A DNA stretch of 64,000 nt from an uncultured Eubacteriales bacterium (GTDB lineage Bacteria; Bacillota; Clostridia; Oscillospirales; Oscillospiraceae), in the NCBI GenBank assembly GCA_900545925.1, contig URAZ01000010.1:21486-85485 (forward strand), given 5' to 3'. A program made the position numbers and the translations under genes. Positions 28,215-37,018 of this stretch are shown piece after piece. Each line of letters begins with the position of its first letter. Positions within the stretch are counted from its first letter, which is position 1. Below the pieces are notes generated by a model. That model did no database searches, had not been told where the DNA came from, and saw only the letters and a program-made list of their open reading frames with translations.

Positions 28215-29192
28215 ATGAAAGAACAAATGGAAGCGGCAAAAGCTGCAAAAGTGCCGGAAATACCCCGCAAGCGATTTAATGTTCGCACCGTGGCACCGCT
28301 TTTCGGCGTGATTTTTGTTACATTGCTCTTTGCAATCCTGACAAAGGGCTCGATTCTGAAGCTGTCCAACATTGAGGTCATTATCAACCAGGCGGTGTTT
28401 ACGATTTTGGCCGGTACCGGTGCAGTTTTCGTCTACGCCTACGGCGGCATCGACCTGTCAATCGGCGCACTGCAGGGAATCTGTTCGCTGGTTGTTGTCC
28501 TGCTGCTGCGTGCCGGCTGCCCTGCGCCGCTGACACTGGTTGCATCGATTGCAACAGGCCTGCTCTCCGGTCTTCTGACCGGCGGCTTGAGCGTGTGGCT
28601 CGGCATTGCGGTGTTCATCACCTCGCTGTGCATGAACTTTATCATGCGCGGCATCCTTCAGACGGTGACGGCTACGGCCATGATGTATATCCCGCCTGAG
28701 TTTGCGGCAACTGATAACTGGACGCTGAAGGTGATCGTGCTCCTGATTGTGCTGGCAATCGGCTTTTATGTATTCAATTTCACCAGAGTCGGTAAATATG
28801 AACGCGCCATCGGCGGCAATCCCAAAGCAGCGGAGCTTGCCGGTGTCAACACAAGAAAGTACCGCATCCTTGCACATGTGCTGCTGGGCGGCGCAGTCGG
28901 TGTCGTTGGCTTCTTTGCTGCGGCTCGCGGCGGTGCGGTTTATCCGCAAAGCGGTTCCGGATTTGAAATGGACGTTCTGATTGCGCTGGTTCTTGGCGGC
29001 CTGTCTCTGTCCGGCGGTGCTTCCTGCAAGCTTCGCTGCGCAGTGATCGGCGCGCTGACCATTGCGGTCATGTCAAACGGCTTTATTCTCCTTGGCGCAC
29101 CGCAGAACGCGATTGAAGGCATCAAAGGCTTCATCTTTATCGCTGTCGTAGCCCTTTCCTACGAGAGAACCCGTGGGCAGGTAATCAAGTAA
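28215..29192 (+). CDS. Sugar ABC transporter permease (first)
   Basis: A 325-residue RbsC-type permease with 8-10 hydrophobic segments and the family loop GRVGKYERAIGGNPKAAELAGVNTRKYR (about 190-220, here with TRVGKYERAIGGN). Expected to form the membrane channel with the second permease. It starts 12 bases after the ATPase gene with AAGGGAGTG upstream and overlaps the region before the lipoprotein gene. Confidence 0.92.
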   Translation: MKEQMEAAKAAKVPEIPRKRFNVRTVAPLFGVIFVTLLFAILTKGSILKLSNIEVIINQAVFTILAGTGAVFVYAYGGIDLSIGALQGICSLVVVLLLRAGCPAPLTLVASIATGLLSGLLTGGLSVWLGIAVFITSLCMNFIMRGILQTVTATAMMYIPPEFAATDNWTLKVIVLLIVLAIGFYVFNFTRVGKYERAIGGNPKAAELAGVNTRKYRILAHVLLGGAVGVVGFFAAARGGAVYPQSGSGFEMDVLIALVLGGLSLSGGASCKLRCAVIGALTIAVMSNGFILLGAPQNAIEGIKGFIFIAVVALSYERTRGQVIK

Positions 29193-29221
29193 TGACTGGA
29201 AAAATGAACGGAGGAACAAAA

Positions 29222-30394
29222 ATGAAAAAACTGATCGCTCTATTGCTCGCCGCCATCATGGTGATGGCCATCTTCGTCGGCTGCAGCAGCAAGCCCGCCG
29301 AAACCCCCAGCACGGACAACCCCGCAGCAGATACCCCGGCAGCCACCACAGATGCACCCGCCGACGTCGAGACGCCCGAAGGCAAAACCGTGAAGATCGG
29401 CTTTATCGGCTGGGGCTATACCGATGGTCTGGGTTCCGCTTATCAGCGCTATCTCGACTATGTCGCTCCCTACGTCGGCATGGAGATCGTCTACGGTCAG
29501 TATAAGACTGCTGAAGACATCATCAGCCAGGCAGAATCTCTGATTCAGGCAGGCTGCAACGTCATTATGACGACGATTGCCAGCGCTTCCCTGATCGACC
29601 TGTGCGCGAAGAACGAAGTTTACATGGCACAGTGGGGCTCCCCGGTTCTCGATGAAGAACTGAAGGCATACCTCGAACAGTCCCCGTACTGGGTCGGCTG
29701 CTCCACCGTCGATGACGAAACATCCGGCGCTGCAATGGTTGACGCGCTGTATGAAGCAGGCTCCAGACACATTGCTGTTCTTGCTCCCGCGGCTGGCAAC
29801 GCCTGCCACGACGCACGCTACAAGGGCATTTATGACGAAGTTGCAAAGTATGACGATATGGAAGTCGTTTCTGAGTTCCGTGATGCTTCCCTGAATACGA
29901 CTGCTCCCGCCGCTATCCAGAACATGATCGCCATGTATCCGGAACTTGACGGTATTGTGTCTACCGGCGCATCTAACGGCGTTTTGGACGCTGTTATCCA
30001 GACGCTCGCCACAGAGGGCAAGACTGGCACGATCAAGTTTGCGACGCTGGACGTGCAGGACGGCACCGGCGAATACATGGACGAGGGCGCGCTCGACTTC
30101 ATCGGCGGCGGCCAGTATCCTGAGGTCGTGTTCCTGGCTCTGTGCTGTGTCAACGCTGTTGACGGCACCATTGATCTGCCGATCCAGATCGACAGCCAGT
30201 TCATCAACATCGAAGGTTCTCAGGGCTATGCGGACTATGTCAAGTACATCGATGCCGAGGGTGTGTTCCCCTGGACTGCTGAGGAGTTGGCACAGTTTGT
30301 CACCCGCGTCAATCCGGACGCTACGTTCCAGGACCTCTATGATACCTGGAAGGGCTACAGCATGGAGAGCGTAATTGCTCGTAAAGAAGGCTAA
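29222..30394 (+). CDS. Sugar ABC transporter substrate-binding lipoprotein
   Basis: A 390-residue solute-binding protein. The N-terminal lipoprotein signal MKKLIALLLAAIMVM ends in a lipobox AIFVGC (Cys at about 21), followed by a low-complexity Ala/Pro/Thr/Asp linker to about residue 58. The rest matches the periplasmic-binding-protein type I fold (VKIGFIGWGYTDG; SLIQAGCNVIMTT). Sugar identity is not visible. ACGGAGGAAC precedes ATG 29222. A strong GC hairpin follows it at 30431-30448, as often after highly expressed binding proteins. Confidence 0.93.
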   Translation: MKKLIALLLAAIMVMAIFVGCSSKPAETPSTDNPAADTPAATTDAPADVETPEGKTVKIGFIGWGYTDGLGSAYQRYLDYVAPYVGMEIVYGQYKTAEDIISQAESLIQAGCNVIMTTIASASLIDLCAKNEVYMAQWGSPVLDEELKAYLEQSPYWVGCSTVDDETSGAAMVDALYEAGSRHIAVLAPAAGNACHDARYKGIYDEVAKYDDMEVVSEFRDASLNTTAPAAIQNMIAMYPELDGIVSTGASNGVLDAVIQTLATEGKTGTIKFATLDVQDGTGEYMDEGALDFIGGGQYPEVVFLALCCVNAVDGTIDLPIQIDSQFINIEGSQGYADYVKYIDAEGVFPWTAEELAQFVTRVNPDATFQDLYDTWKGYSMESVIARKEG

Positions 30395-30430
30395 TTCTAC
30401 CCTGCACGCTTAGCTGACCAACAGAAATAG

Positions 30431-30448
30431 GGGGGGCGAAAGCCCCCC
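30431..30448 (+). other. Hairpin after binding-protein gene
   Basis: GGGGGGC-GAAA-GCCCCCC, a GNRA-type tetraloop, with an A-rich but not U-rich tail. It may stabilise the binding-protein message or dampen expression of the second permease. Confidence 0.7.
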
Positions 30449-30480
30449 GGTAATAAAACGGGTTCTTCTCATTCTGGAAA

Positions 30481-31476
30481 GTGGTGATTTTATTGCGCAA
30501 AGCATCTAATAAAGGACTTAATCAACTGAAATGTCTGATTCTCCCGCTGGTTGTCTATCTGATTTTTGCGGTTGGCTCCGGCTTCCGGTTCGGTAAGCCC
30601 GCTACCATGTTTGCAATCCTGCGCCAGACGGTTCTGCCGACGCTGATTGCATGGGCAATTTCCAGCAACCAGACCATGGGCGTTTGGGACTTTACGCCCG
30701 GCTCCGTCATCTGTCTGTCCGGTATTATCGGCGGCAATATTGCGCTGAAGCTCGGCACGAACTGCATAGGGCTGATGTTCATCCTGATTGCATGTACGAT
30801 CGTTCTGTCGATGGTCATGTTTGTGCTCTTCAACTTCCTGCGTATTCCGTCTATGGTCACCGGCCTTGGCGTTCTGATGATGTATGAAACGCTTTCCGCG
30901 CTTCTGTTTAACGGCGGCGGCGTTGCCATTCGCGGCGACATTTCAATTCTCGGCAGATCTCCCTATATCTTCATTGTGTTTATTGTCGGCGGCCTGATCA
31001 TCTGGACGCTCAACAACAAAACCAAATTCGGTTACAATGTCCGTGCGCTCGGCTACGGCACTGCGATTGCACAGAACATTGGCGTCAATCTGACAAAAAC
31101 GCGTTTCTTCAGCTTCCTTCTGGAAGGCGTCATGCTTGGCCTTGCCTCGACCGTATCCCTCTCTATGACGGGCAACGCCGCGGCAACCTTGAACATGGCG
31201 ACGACGAGCATGGGCTTTGACGCGATCATGGGCGTGTTTATCGGTCAGTATCTGGCAAAGTATTGTGATATCACGATCGGCATCGCGCTGGGCGCGTTCA
31301 CAATGAAAATGCTCGGCTCCGGCCTTCTGGCCTTTGGCCTGTCGTCCACGCTGCAGCAGGTCGCAACCGGTCTGTTCCTGCTGCTGTTCATCGGCATTTC
31401 GCAGAACCAGAACGTTGTCTTTGAAAAGCGTGCACTGCGCAAAAAGGCTGCAGAAGCGCTCGCCAAGCAGCAGTAA
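30481..31476 (+). CDS. Sugar ABC transporter permease (second)
   Basis: A 331-residue RbsC-type permease (327 residues if TTG 30493 is used, which has GGTGA just upstream; GTG 30481 lacks a good site). About eight hydrophobic segments; the central loop NNKTKFGYNVRALGYGTAIAQNIGVN is the family signature. It is clearly a paralogue of the first permease rather than a duplicate, so the channel is probably a heterodimer. It is the final gene of the transporter operon and is closed by a terminator. Confidence 0.88.
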   Translation: MVILLRKASNKGLNQLKCLILPLVVYLIFAVGSGFRFGKPATMFAILRQTVLPTLIAWAISSNQTMGVWDFTPGSVICLSGIIGGNIALKLGTNCIGLMFILIACTIVLSMVMFVLFNFLRIPSMVTGLGVLMMYETLSALLFNGGGVAIRGDISILGRSPYIFIVFIVGGLIIWTLNNKTKFGYNVRALGYGTAIAQNIGVNLTKTRFFSFLLEGVMLGLASTVSLSMTGNAAATLNMATTSMGFDAIMGVFIGQYLAKYCDITIGIALGAFTMKMLGSGLLAFGLSSTLQQVATGLFLLLFIGISQNQNVVFEKRALRKKAAEALAKQQ

Positions 31477-31545
31477 GTTGTACCACAGCGGAACACCCCA
31501 ATATGATATGGTGCGCTGCGTAAACATGTAAACGAAGAAACCTCT

Positions 31546-31582
31546 AAAAATGACGCAGGCAATAACGCCTGCGTCATTTTTT
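31546..31582 (+). terminator. Terminator of the GH3/ABC operon
   Basis: AAAAATGACGCAGGC pairs with GCCTGCGTCATTTTTT around a 6-base loop, ending in a T-run. The next gene starts 28 bases later. Confidence 0.9.
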
Positions 31583-31609
31583 CAGGAACATGCAAAGAAA
31601 GGAATCTAT

Positions 31610-32662
31610 ATGGAAAAGCTGCGCTGGGGCGTGATTGGTGCGGGCGGAATCGCCGACACACGCACGATCCCCGGAATTCTGGAAGCAAGAAACGCAGAAC
31701 TGGTTGCACTGACGGCCCGTACCCCGGAACGTGCAGAACAGTTGCGCCGGAAGCATGGGGCAAAACGTGCCTATACGTCGGAGGAAGAACTGCTGCGCGA
31801 TCCGGAGGTTGATGCGGTTTATATTGCGACACCGGTCGCAGAGCATTACCGGGAAGGAACGCTTGCGACGCAGGCCGGAAAGCACATTCTGATGGAAAAA
31901 CCGTTGACTGTTTCTGCGGATGAGACCAAAGCACTGATCGACTGCTGCGAAGCACACAAAGTTGCCTTTGGCGCTGGCTTTATGATGCGCTTCGGCACGC
32001 ATGTCCAGAGTATGCGCCGGGCAGTTTTGGACGGTAGGATTGGAACTGTGCTTTCCGGCACAGCAAACTTTACGCTTTGGATGCCGTACCAGTCCGGCGT
32101 GTGGCGGCTGCAAAAGAAAAACGGCGGCGGTGCGCTGATGGATATGGGCATTCACTGCTTGGATCTGATCTCCTTTATCACCGGAATGCGGGTGACGGAA
32201 GTCGCGGCGATGAATGAAAATGTTCTATTCCGGGATCCTGGCTACGAGGTCGAGGACAGTTCTGCAGTTTTGCTGCGGATGGAAAATGGCGCACAGTTTT
32301 TTGTGCAGTCAAGCTTCAATATTCCCTATGCAGAAGCCAAGTGGCATCTCAATCTGTTCGGCAGCAAGGGGCGCCTGATGGGAGACAATATCCTTGGACA
32401 AGAGGATACGGGTACTTTGAACCTGATTGATGCCGATATGCTGCCTACGCTTGATCCCAGGCCGCAGACTGGCTATGGACAGGGGCGCATGTGCCCGGCG
32501 GTATTCGGAAATCTTTATACGCGTGAAATCGAAAGCTTTTCAGAGTCCGTTCTTTGCGGAACGCCTCTGGAGGTTCCGGCCACACAGGCGTTGGAGGTGC
32601 AGCGAGTAGTTGATGCGGCATACCGGAGCAGCAGAGAAAAGCGGATAATCTCCCTTTTGTGA
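31610..32662 (+). CDS. Gfo/Idh/MocA family oxidoreductase
   Basis: A 350-residue NAD(P)-dependent dehydrogenase. The N-terminal Rossmann motif GVIGAGGIADTRTIPG (residues 6-21) and the signature EKPLTVS (about 95) identify the family; MDMGIHCLDL (about 180) carries the catalytic His. Members oxidise or reduce sugars and inositol derivatives, sometimes in oxidation-assisted glycoside cleavage. The start 31610 has AAAGGAA upstream. It lies between a terminator and the AEC carrier, 9 bases before that gene, and probably forms a small operon with it and the third GH3. Confidence 0.91.
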   Translation: MEKLRWGVIGAGGIADTRTIPGILEARNAELVALTARTPERAEQLRRKHGAKRAYTSEEELLRDPEVDAVYIATPVAEHYREGTLATQAGKHILMEKPLTVSADETKALIDCCEAHKVAFGAGFMMRFGTHVQSMRRAVLDGRIGTVLSGTANFTLWMPYQSGVWRLQKKNGGGALMDMGIHCLDLISFITGMRVTEVAAMNENVLFRDPGYEVEDSSAVLLRMENGAQFFVQSSFNIPYAEAKWHLNLFGSKGRLMGDNILGQEDTGTLNLIDADMLPTLDPRPQTGYGQGRMCPAVFGNLYTREIESFSESVLCGTPLEVPATQALEVQRVVDAAYRSSREKRIISLL

Positions 32663-32671
32663 GGATTCGAC

Positions 32672-33577
32672 ATGACGTTGATGCTTTCTCAGCTGTTTCA
32701 GCTGTTTGCTTTCCTGCTGCTGGGCATGTTCGCCAGGCGGAAAATAATCGTGGATGGCAGCTTTCCGGGCGGCTTATCCCGCGTGGTGGTTGATTTTTTT
32801 CTGCCGTGCATGCTTTTTCTGAGCGTTTACGACAATCTTTCGCTGCAAACGCTGCAAGAGGAGCGCTCTGCCTTTTTATGGGGTGCAGCCAGCTTCCTTG
32901 TTACATTTCCGCTTTATACGTTTTTTGCGAGGAAACTTGCGAAGGATCCGTATGAGGTCGGAATTTTTCAGTATACATTCCTTGTTCCAAACTATGGTTT
33001 TTTCGGTTATGTTCTTATAGAAGCAGTCTATGGTTCGCAGATGCTGTTCCATATGGTGATTTTCACCATCCCGCATATGATTTATGGATACACAGATGTT
33101 TACCGGCGGCTTTGTGGGATGGAGAAGCTGTCGCTGCGTACGCTTTGCAATCCCAGTGTTTTTGCAATGCTTCTCGGCGCTGCATGCGGCATGCTGCAAT
33201 TCCGTCTTCCGACTGCGGTGATCTCACTGCTCACTGCAGGGAAGAGCTGCGTGGGACCTCTGAGCATGATCCTGACAGGTATGGTGATCGCAGGCTTCCG
33301 GCCGGCGGATATTTTAAAGGATCGGCGGGTGTACCTTGCCTCGGCGCTGCGCCTCCTGATTTTGCCTGCAGCGTCGCTCATGATGATGAAGCTGCTGCAT
33401 GCACCGCGGGAACTGCTTGTCGTTGGGGCATACTTCTTTGCCATGCCAACGGGAATGAACACAATTCTTTTTCCAACTATGGTGAATCGTGATTGTCGGC
33501 TTGGCGCCGGTATGGCTTTGGTATCCAATATAAGTTTGATTGTAACATTTCCCATCATTCTGAGGCTATTTTTATAA
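32672..33577 (+). CDS. AEC family transporter
   Basis: A 301-residue auxin-efflux-carrier/malate-permease-type protein with about ten hydrophobic segments. LLGMFARRKIIVDGSFPGGLSRVVVDFFLPCMLF near the N-terminus and GAYFFAMPTGMN near the C-terminus fit the family. Substrate unknown; it may export a product of glycoside breakdown. GAGGATTC precedes the ATG. It lies between the Gfo/Idh and third GH3 genes with 9- and 18-base gaps. Confidence 0.87.
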   Translation: MTLMLSQLFQLFAFLLLGMFARRKIIVDGSFPGGLSRVVVDFFLPCMLFLSVYDNLSLQTLQEERSAFLWGAASFLVTFPLYTFFARKLAKDPYEVGIFQYTFLVPNYGFFGYVLIEAVYGSQMLFHMVIFTIPHMIYGYTDVYRRLCGMEKLSLRTLCNPSVFAMLLGAACGMLQFRLPTAVISLLTAGKSCVGPLSMILTGMVIAGFRPADILKDRRVYLASALRLLILPAASLMMMKLLHAPRELLVVGAYFFAMPTGMNTILFPTMVNRDCRLGAGMALVSNISLIVTFPIILRLFL

Positions 33578-33595
33578 ATTAAGGAGAAAATTACA

Positions 33596-36028
33596 ATGTC
33601 AGCGACATTAAAAAACGGTGCAGGCATTCTGGATGTACTTGCAGAAATGACGCTTGAGGAAAAAGCAACGCTTGTGACTGGCGGTTCGTCATTCGGTACG
33701 GCGCCGATTGAGCGCCTTGGAGTCCCTGCTGCGGTGCTGATCGATGGCGGCTGCGGCATCAATCTCCGTCAGTATCTGGCTCAACTGCTTCATACAAAGA
33801 AAATCAGTGGGACACCGGAGTTGAGCGGTGCAATGGGCTCTTTGTCAAGGCTCGTCTATATCATGGAGCATCTGGAGTGCCCGGAAGAACTTGGCGAGGA
33901 CGAACGCGGCGTTTTGGAACAATTTCTCGCGTATTTGAAGACGTTGGTTCCGAGCGGCGATTTACCAAGCTGTTTCCCAGTCAACTCCCTGCTCGCATCG
34001 ACGTGGAATCCGGAAATCGTCCGCGCCTGCGCACGCCAGGTAGGCAAGGAAGCGTCTGCGTTTGGAGTCGATATGCTGCTTGGAACGCCCTGCATCAATA
34101 TTCAGCGCGACCCGCGCGGCGGCCGCGGATTTGAAGGCTATTCCGAAGATCCGATGCTTATCAGCCGTTTGGCGCCGGAATATGCGCTTGGCGTACAGGA
34201 ACAGGGTGTCTGCGCGGATGTTAAGCATTTTGCAGCAAATAATCAGGAAACGAACCGCCAGACGATTAATGAAATGATCTCCGAGCGTGCAATGCAGGAA
34301 ATATATCTGCCGGCGTTTCGTGCCTGCGTCCAAAAGGGCAGGGTAGGGTCTGTTATGACGGCGTATAACTGGATCAACGGCCAGGCGTGTGCACATAACG
34401 AACAGCTGATTGATGGTACTTTGCGCGCAAAATGGAAGTTTGACGGCGTTGTTGTGTCAGACTGGGGGGGTGTATACGATCAGACTGCTGCACTGAAAGC
34501 CGGAAACGATCTATGTATGCCGGGGCCAAGAGATATTGCTCCGATTGTTAATGCAGTCCGCGAAGGAACCTTAAGCGAGGAGAAGCTGAATGAGAGCGTA
34601 GAACGGATTTTACGCATGCTTGTCCAAATGCCTGTCATGCGCAGCAGGCAGGAGCATGATATTGACTCGGAAGCGGCGAGGAAGGTTGCTTATCAGGCTG
34701 CGGCAGAAGGAATAATCCTGCTGAAAAATGATGCCAAAGCACTTCCGCTGCGGCCGGATTGCACGGCAGCGTTTTACGGCGCATGGAAATCGCGCTTTAT
34801 CGAGAGCGGCGCAGGCAGTGGCTGCGTATTTACCAACAAAACCAGCAGCCTCATCGATGCAGCCAGAGGGATCGTGGGAGAAGCGCGTGTGCTTGCAGAT
34901 ACCGCGACAGATGAGACAGACGCCATTGTTGTAACAATCGCCGCCTTTGGCACGGAGGGAGCTGACAGGCAGGACCTGAAGCTGGATACGAAGGAACGTG
35001 CAGTTCTGGAGCGTGCAATCCGCGACGCGAAGCAGCACACCTGTAAATTGATTGTGCTGCTGAACGTTGCAGGCCCTGTAGAACTTGGCGAATATTTGCC
35101 AGACATTGACGCGCTGCTCTGCATGTATTTCCCCGGACAGGAAGGCGCACATGCCGCAGCGGATATTCTTTACGGCCGCGTGAATCCGTCCGGAAAGCTT
35201 GCGCAGACGTTCCCAAAGCATCTGTACGATTGCCCGGCATTTGGAAATTTCCCGGGTGAGTATGACCAGGTCTGCTACGGTGAAGGGATTTTCGTCGGAT
35301 ACCGCTACTATGACAGTCGTCACATTGAACCGGAATTTCCGTTTGGATTTGGTCTGTCTTATACAACATTTTCTCTTGACGAACTTGAAACAGATGCGGT
35401 AGAATTCCGTGTGGACGAACAGGAACAGTGGCGCTGCCGTGTGCGTGTGACGAATACAGGCAGTGTTCCCGGGCAGGAAGTGGTTCAGCTGTATCTGAAG
35501 GATGAGGTTTCCTCGTTGCCGCGTCCTGAAAAGGAACTGAAAGCCTTTGAAAAAGTCCGATTAGAGCCGGGCGAAAGCAAGGTCGTTACCTTGTCGGTCA
35601 GCAAGGCGGATCTGGAATTCTACGATGAGAAGTTGGGGCGGTTTGTGTGTGAGCCGGGATGGTTTACTGTTCAGATCGGCACGTCCTCAAGAGATCTGCC
35701 GCTCAGTACGCGTATGCGTGCAATCGGAAAAAATCCGTACGCATTTGGTGCGGATACGCAGTTTTCTACGATTGCCAAACATCCGCAGGCTCGGCATGAA
35801 CTGCTGAGACATTTGGGGCCGGATATTCTCAACGAACAGGAATTGAGGAAGAGAACCGCATACATTTCGTTCTCCTATACCCTGCGGGACGCATGGGAAC
35901 AGGATCTTCGCCCACTGGCCGCAGACGCGTCTGACGCAGACCAACGATTTGAGGCATTATGCTGCGCGCTGTCTGAGATTGACGTCACAGATTTGCGGAA
36001 TGCGTACCGCGAAACGGAAATTTTTTAA
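33596..36028 (+). CDS. GH3 beta-glycosidase, third copy
   Basis: An 810-residue GH3 enzyme with the order described for its two paralogues. KHFAANNQETNR is near residue 220 and VVSDWGGVYDQ holds the nucleophile Asp; FGFGLSYTTF starts the C-terminal part. Sequence divergence from the other two is substantial across the whole length, so the three probably differ in specificity. AAGGAGAA precedes the ATG. No signal peptide. Confidence 0.92.
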   Translation: MSATLKNGAGILDVLAEMTLEEKATLVTGGSSFGTAPIERLGVPAAVLIDGGCGINLRQYLAQLLHTKKISGTPELSGAMGSLSRLVYIMEHLECPEELGEDERGVLEQFLAYLKTLVPSGDLPSCFPVNSLLASTWNPEIVRACARQVGKEASAFGVDMLLGTPCINIQRDPRGGRGFEGYSEDPMLISRLAPEYALGVQEQGVCADVKHFAANNQETNRQTINEMISERAMQEIYLPAFRACVQKGRVGSVMTAYNWINGQACAHNEQLIDGTLRAKWKFDGVVVSDWGGVYDQTAALKAGNDLCMPGPRDIAPIVNAVREGTLSEEKLNESVERILRMLVQMPVMRSRQEHDIDSEAARKVAYQAAAEGIILLKNDAKALPLRPDCTAAFYGAWKSRFIESGAGSGCVFTNKTSSLIDAARGIVGEARVLADTATDETDAIVVTIAAFGTEGADRQDLKLDTKERAVLERAIRDAKQHTCKLIVLLNVAGPVELGEYLPDIDALLCMYFPGQEGAHAAADILYGRVNPSGKLAQTFPKHLYDCPAFGNFPGEYDQVCYGEGIFVGYRYYDSRHIEPEFPFGFGLSYTTFSLDELETDAVEFRVDEQEQWRCRVRVTNTGSVPGQEVVQLYLKDEVSSLPRPEKELKAFEKVRLEPGESKVVTLSVSKADLEFYDEKLGRFVCEPGWFTVQIGTSSRDLPLSTRMRAIGKNPYAFGADTQFSTIAKHPQARHELLRHLGPDILNEQELRKRTAYISFSYTLRDAWEQDLRPLAADASDADQRFEALCCALSEIDVTDLRNAYRETEIF

Positions 36029-36143
36029 ATTGTCAGAATCGATCCAGCCGATTGGCGGATGATGATATGGGAGGCTCGGAGCAAATGGTCGAAGGTGATC
36101 GGTCCGCTGCTTCCCAAGAAAAATTAAAAGGGAGAATAAAATT

Positions 36144-36374
36144 ATGGTCTCGAAAAAAATGTTCCATAGTATTGATGAACTGCAAAAGGTACAGCTGCTT
36201 GCAACACAGTGTATCGACGAGGTCGGCCTGCAGTCAAGTGACGGTTCTGTTTCTGTTGACGCGAAGAGTTTTATTGGAATGTACGCATTGGATTTTACGC
36301 AGCCTATCTGGGTTTGCTGTGATGATCCTTCTTTCCACAAAAAAATCAGAAATATTGGCGAAAATATTGAGTAA
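36144..36374 (+). CDS. Small HPr-like protein lacking the phosphoryl His
   Basis: A 76-residue protein whose central part (VSVDAKSFIGMYALDFTQPIWV) resembles the C-terminal half of HPr-type domains. The N-terminal HPr motif with the phosphorylated His is absent, so PTS phosphotransfer is unlikely. Similar short HPr-like proteins occur in many clostridia; function unknown. AAGGGAG lies 11 bases before the ATG. It stands alone between the third GH3 and a terminator. Confidence 0.75.
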   Translation: MVSKKMFHSIDELQKVQLLATQCIDEVGLQSSDGSVSVDAKSFIGMYALDFTQPIWVCCDDPSFHKKIRNIGENIE

Positions 36375-36413
36375 CAGCAAAACGGCGGCCATTTCGGCCG
36401 CCGTTTTGCTGTT
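36373..36413. terminator. Bidirectional terminator
   Basis: AACAGCAAAACGGCGGCC pairs with its complement GGCCGCCGTTTTGCTGTT around a 5-base loop; it lies between the convergent HPr-like and cupin genes. Confidence 0.85.
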
Positions 36414-36418
36414 ACTGA

Positions 36419-36748
36419 TTAGAATACTACGACCAGCAGCATTTTGAACTGCTCCTGACCGAAGACCGCGTGTGGATGGCGTGCGGGCATAACAATGGAC
36501 TCGCCCTCATGCAGTTCGTAATCAACGCCGTCGATGGTGATGCGGCCGGTGCCGTCGAGGCAGGTGACAAAAGCGTCACCGCCGGATTCATGGGTGCTGA
36601 TCTCTTCGCTCTTGTCAAAGGCAAAGAGCGTGACGCTTAAAGCTTCATTCTGCGCAAGAGTCTTGCTCACGACCTGGCCGGGCTGATATGCGACCTGCTC
36701 CTTGAGTGTTAAAACGGTGGATTTCTCGATATTTTTGAGGCTGGACAT
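36419..36748 (-). CDS. Cupin-domain protein
   Basis: A 109-residue single-domain cupin. Two weak cupin motifs are visible: STHESGGDAFVTCLDGTG (about 52-69) and ESIVMPARHPHAVFG (about 85-99), the latter with His residues suitable for metal binding. Possible roles are sugar or small-molecule sensing, or a small isomerase. The start at 36748 has AGGAGGAA upstream; an ATG at 36775 has none. It diverges from the large surface-protein gene. Confidence 0.82.
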   Translation of the reverse strand: MSSLKNIEKSTVLTLKEQVAYQPGQVVSKTLAQNEALSVTLFAFDKSEEISTHESGGDAFVTCLDGTGRITIDGVDYELHEGESIVMPARHPHAVFGQEQFKMLLVVVF

Positions 36749-36845
36749 GCTGGTTCCTCCTACCATAAGATACATTTATATGTATTACCCGGTTTTTCGG
36801 GAATATGCTGTTTGATTTCCAACGCACGGTGAAAATTTATTTCTG

Positions 36846-36874
36846 TTGCCTTTTTTCCGAACCTATGCTAAAAT
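36846..36874 (+). promoter_or_regulatory. Promoter of the surface-protein gene
   Basis: TTGCCT (36846-36851), 17 bases, TAAAAT (36869-36874). The implied leader is about 137 bases and contains a hairpin (36923-36930 with 36939-36946). Confidence 0.6.
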
Positions 36875-37018
36875 ATTGGCACACATGCCAGCAAAAAACG
36901 ATATGGCAAAGGAAAATTCCCTTGCATGGAGCAATCGTTCCATGCAGTCCACCTCTTGCTCCGATACACGCTTCCCACGGGGGATAGGAGGCGCGCGAAA
37001 AGAAAGCGAGGAAAGAAC

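Noticed and set aside
36881..37018. A c-di-GMP-type riboswitch before the SLH gene
   Set aside because: A few GCAAA-like words are present but the conserved core and pairing of known classes could not be found.
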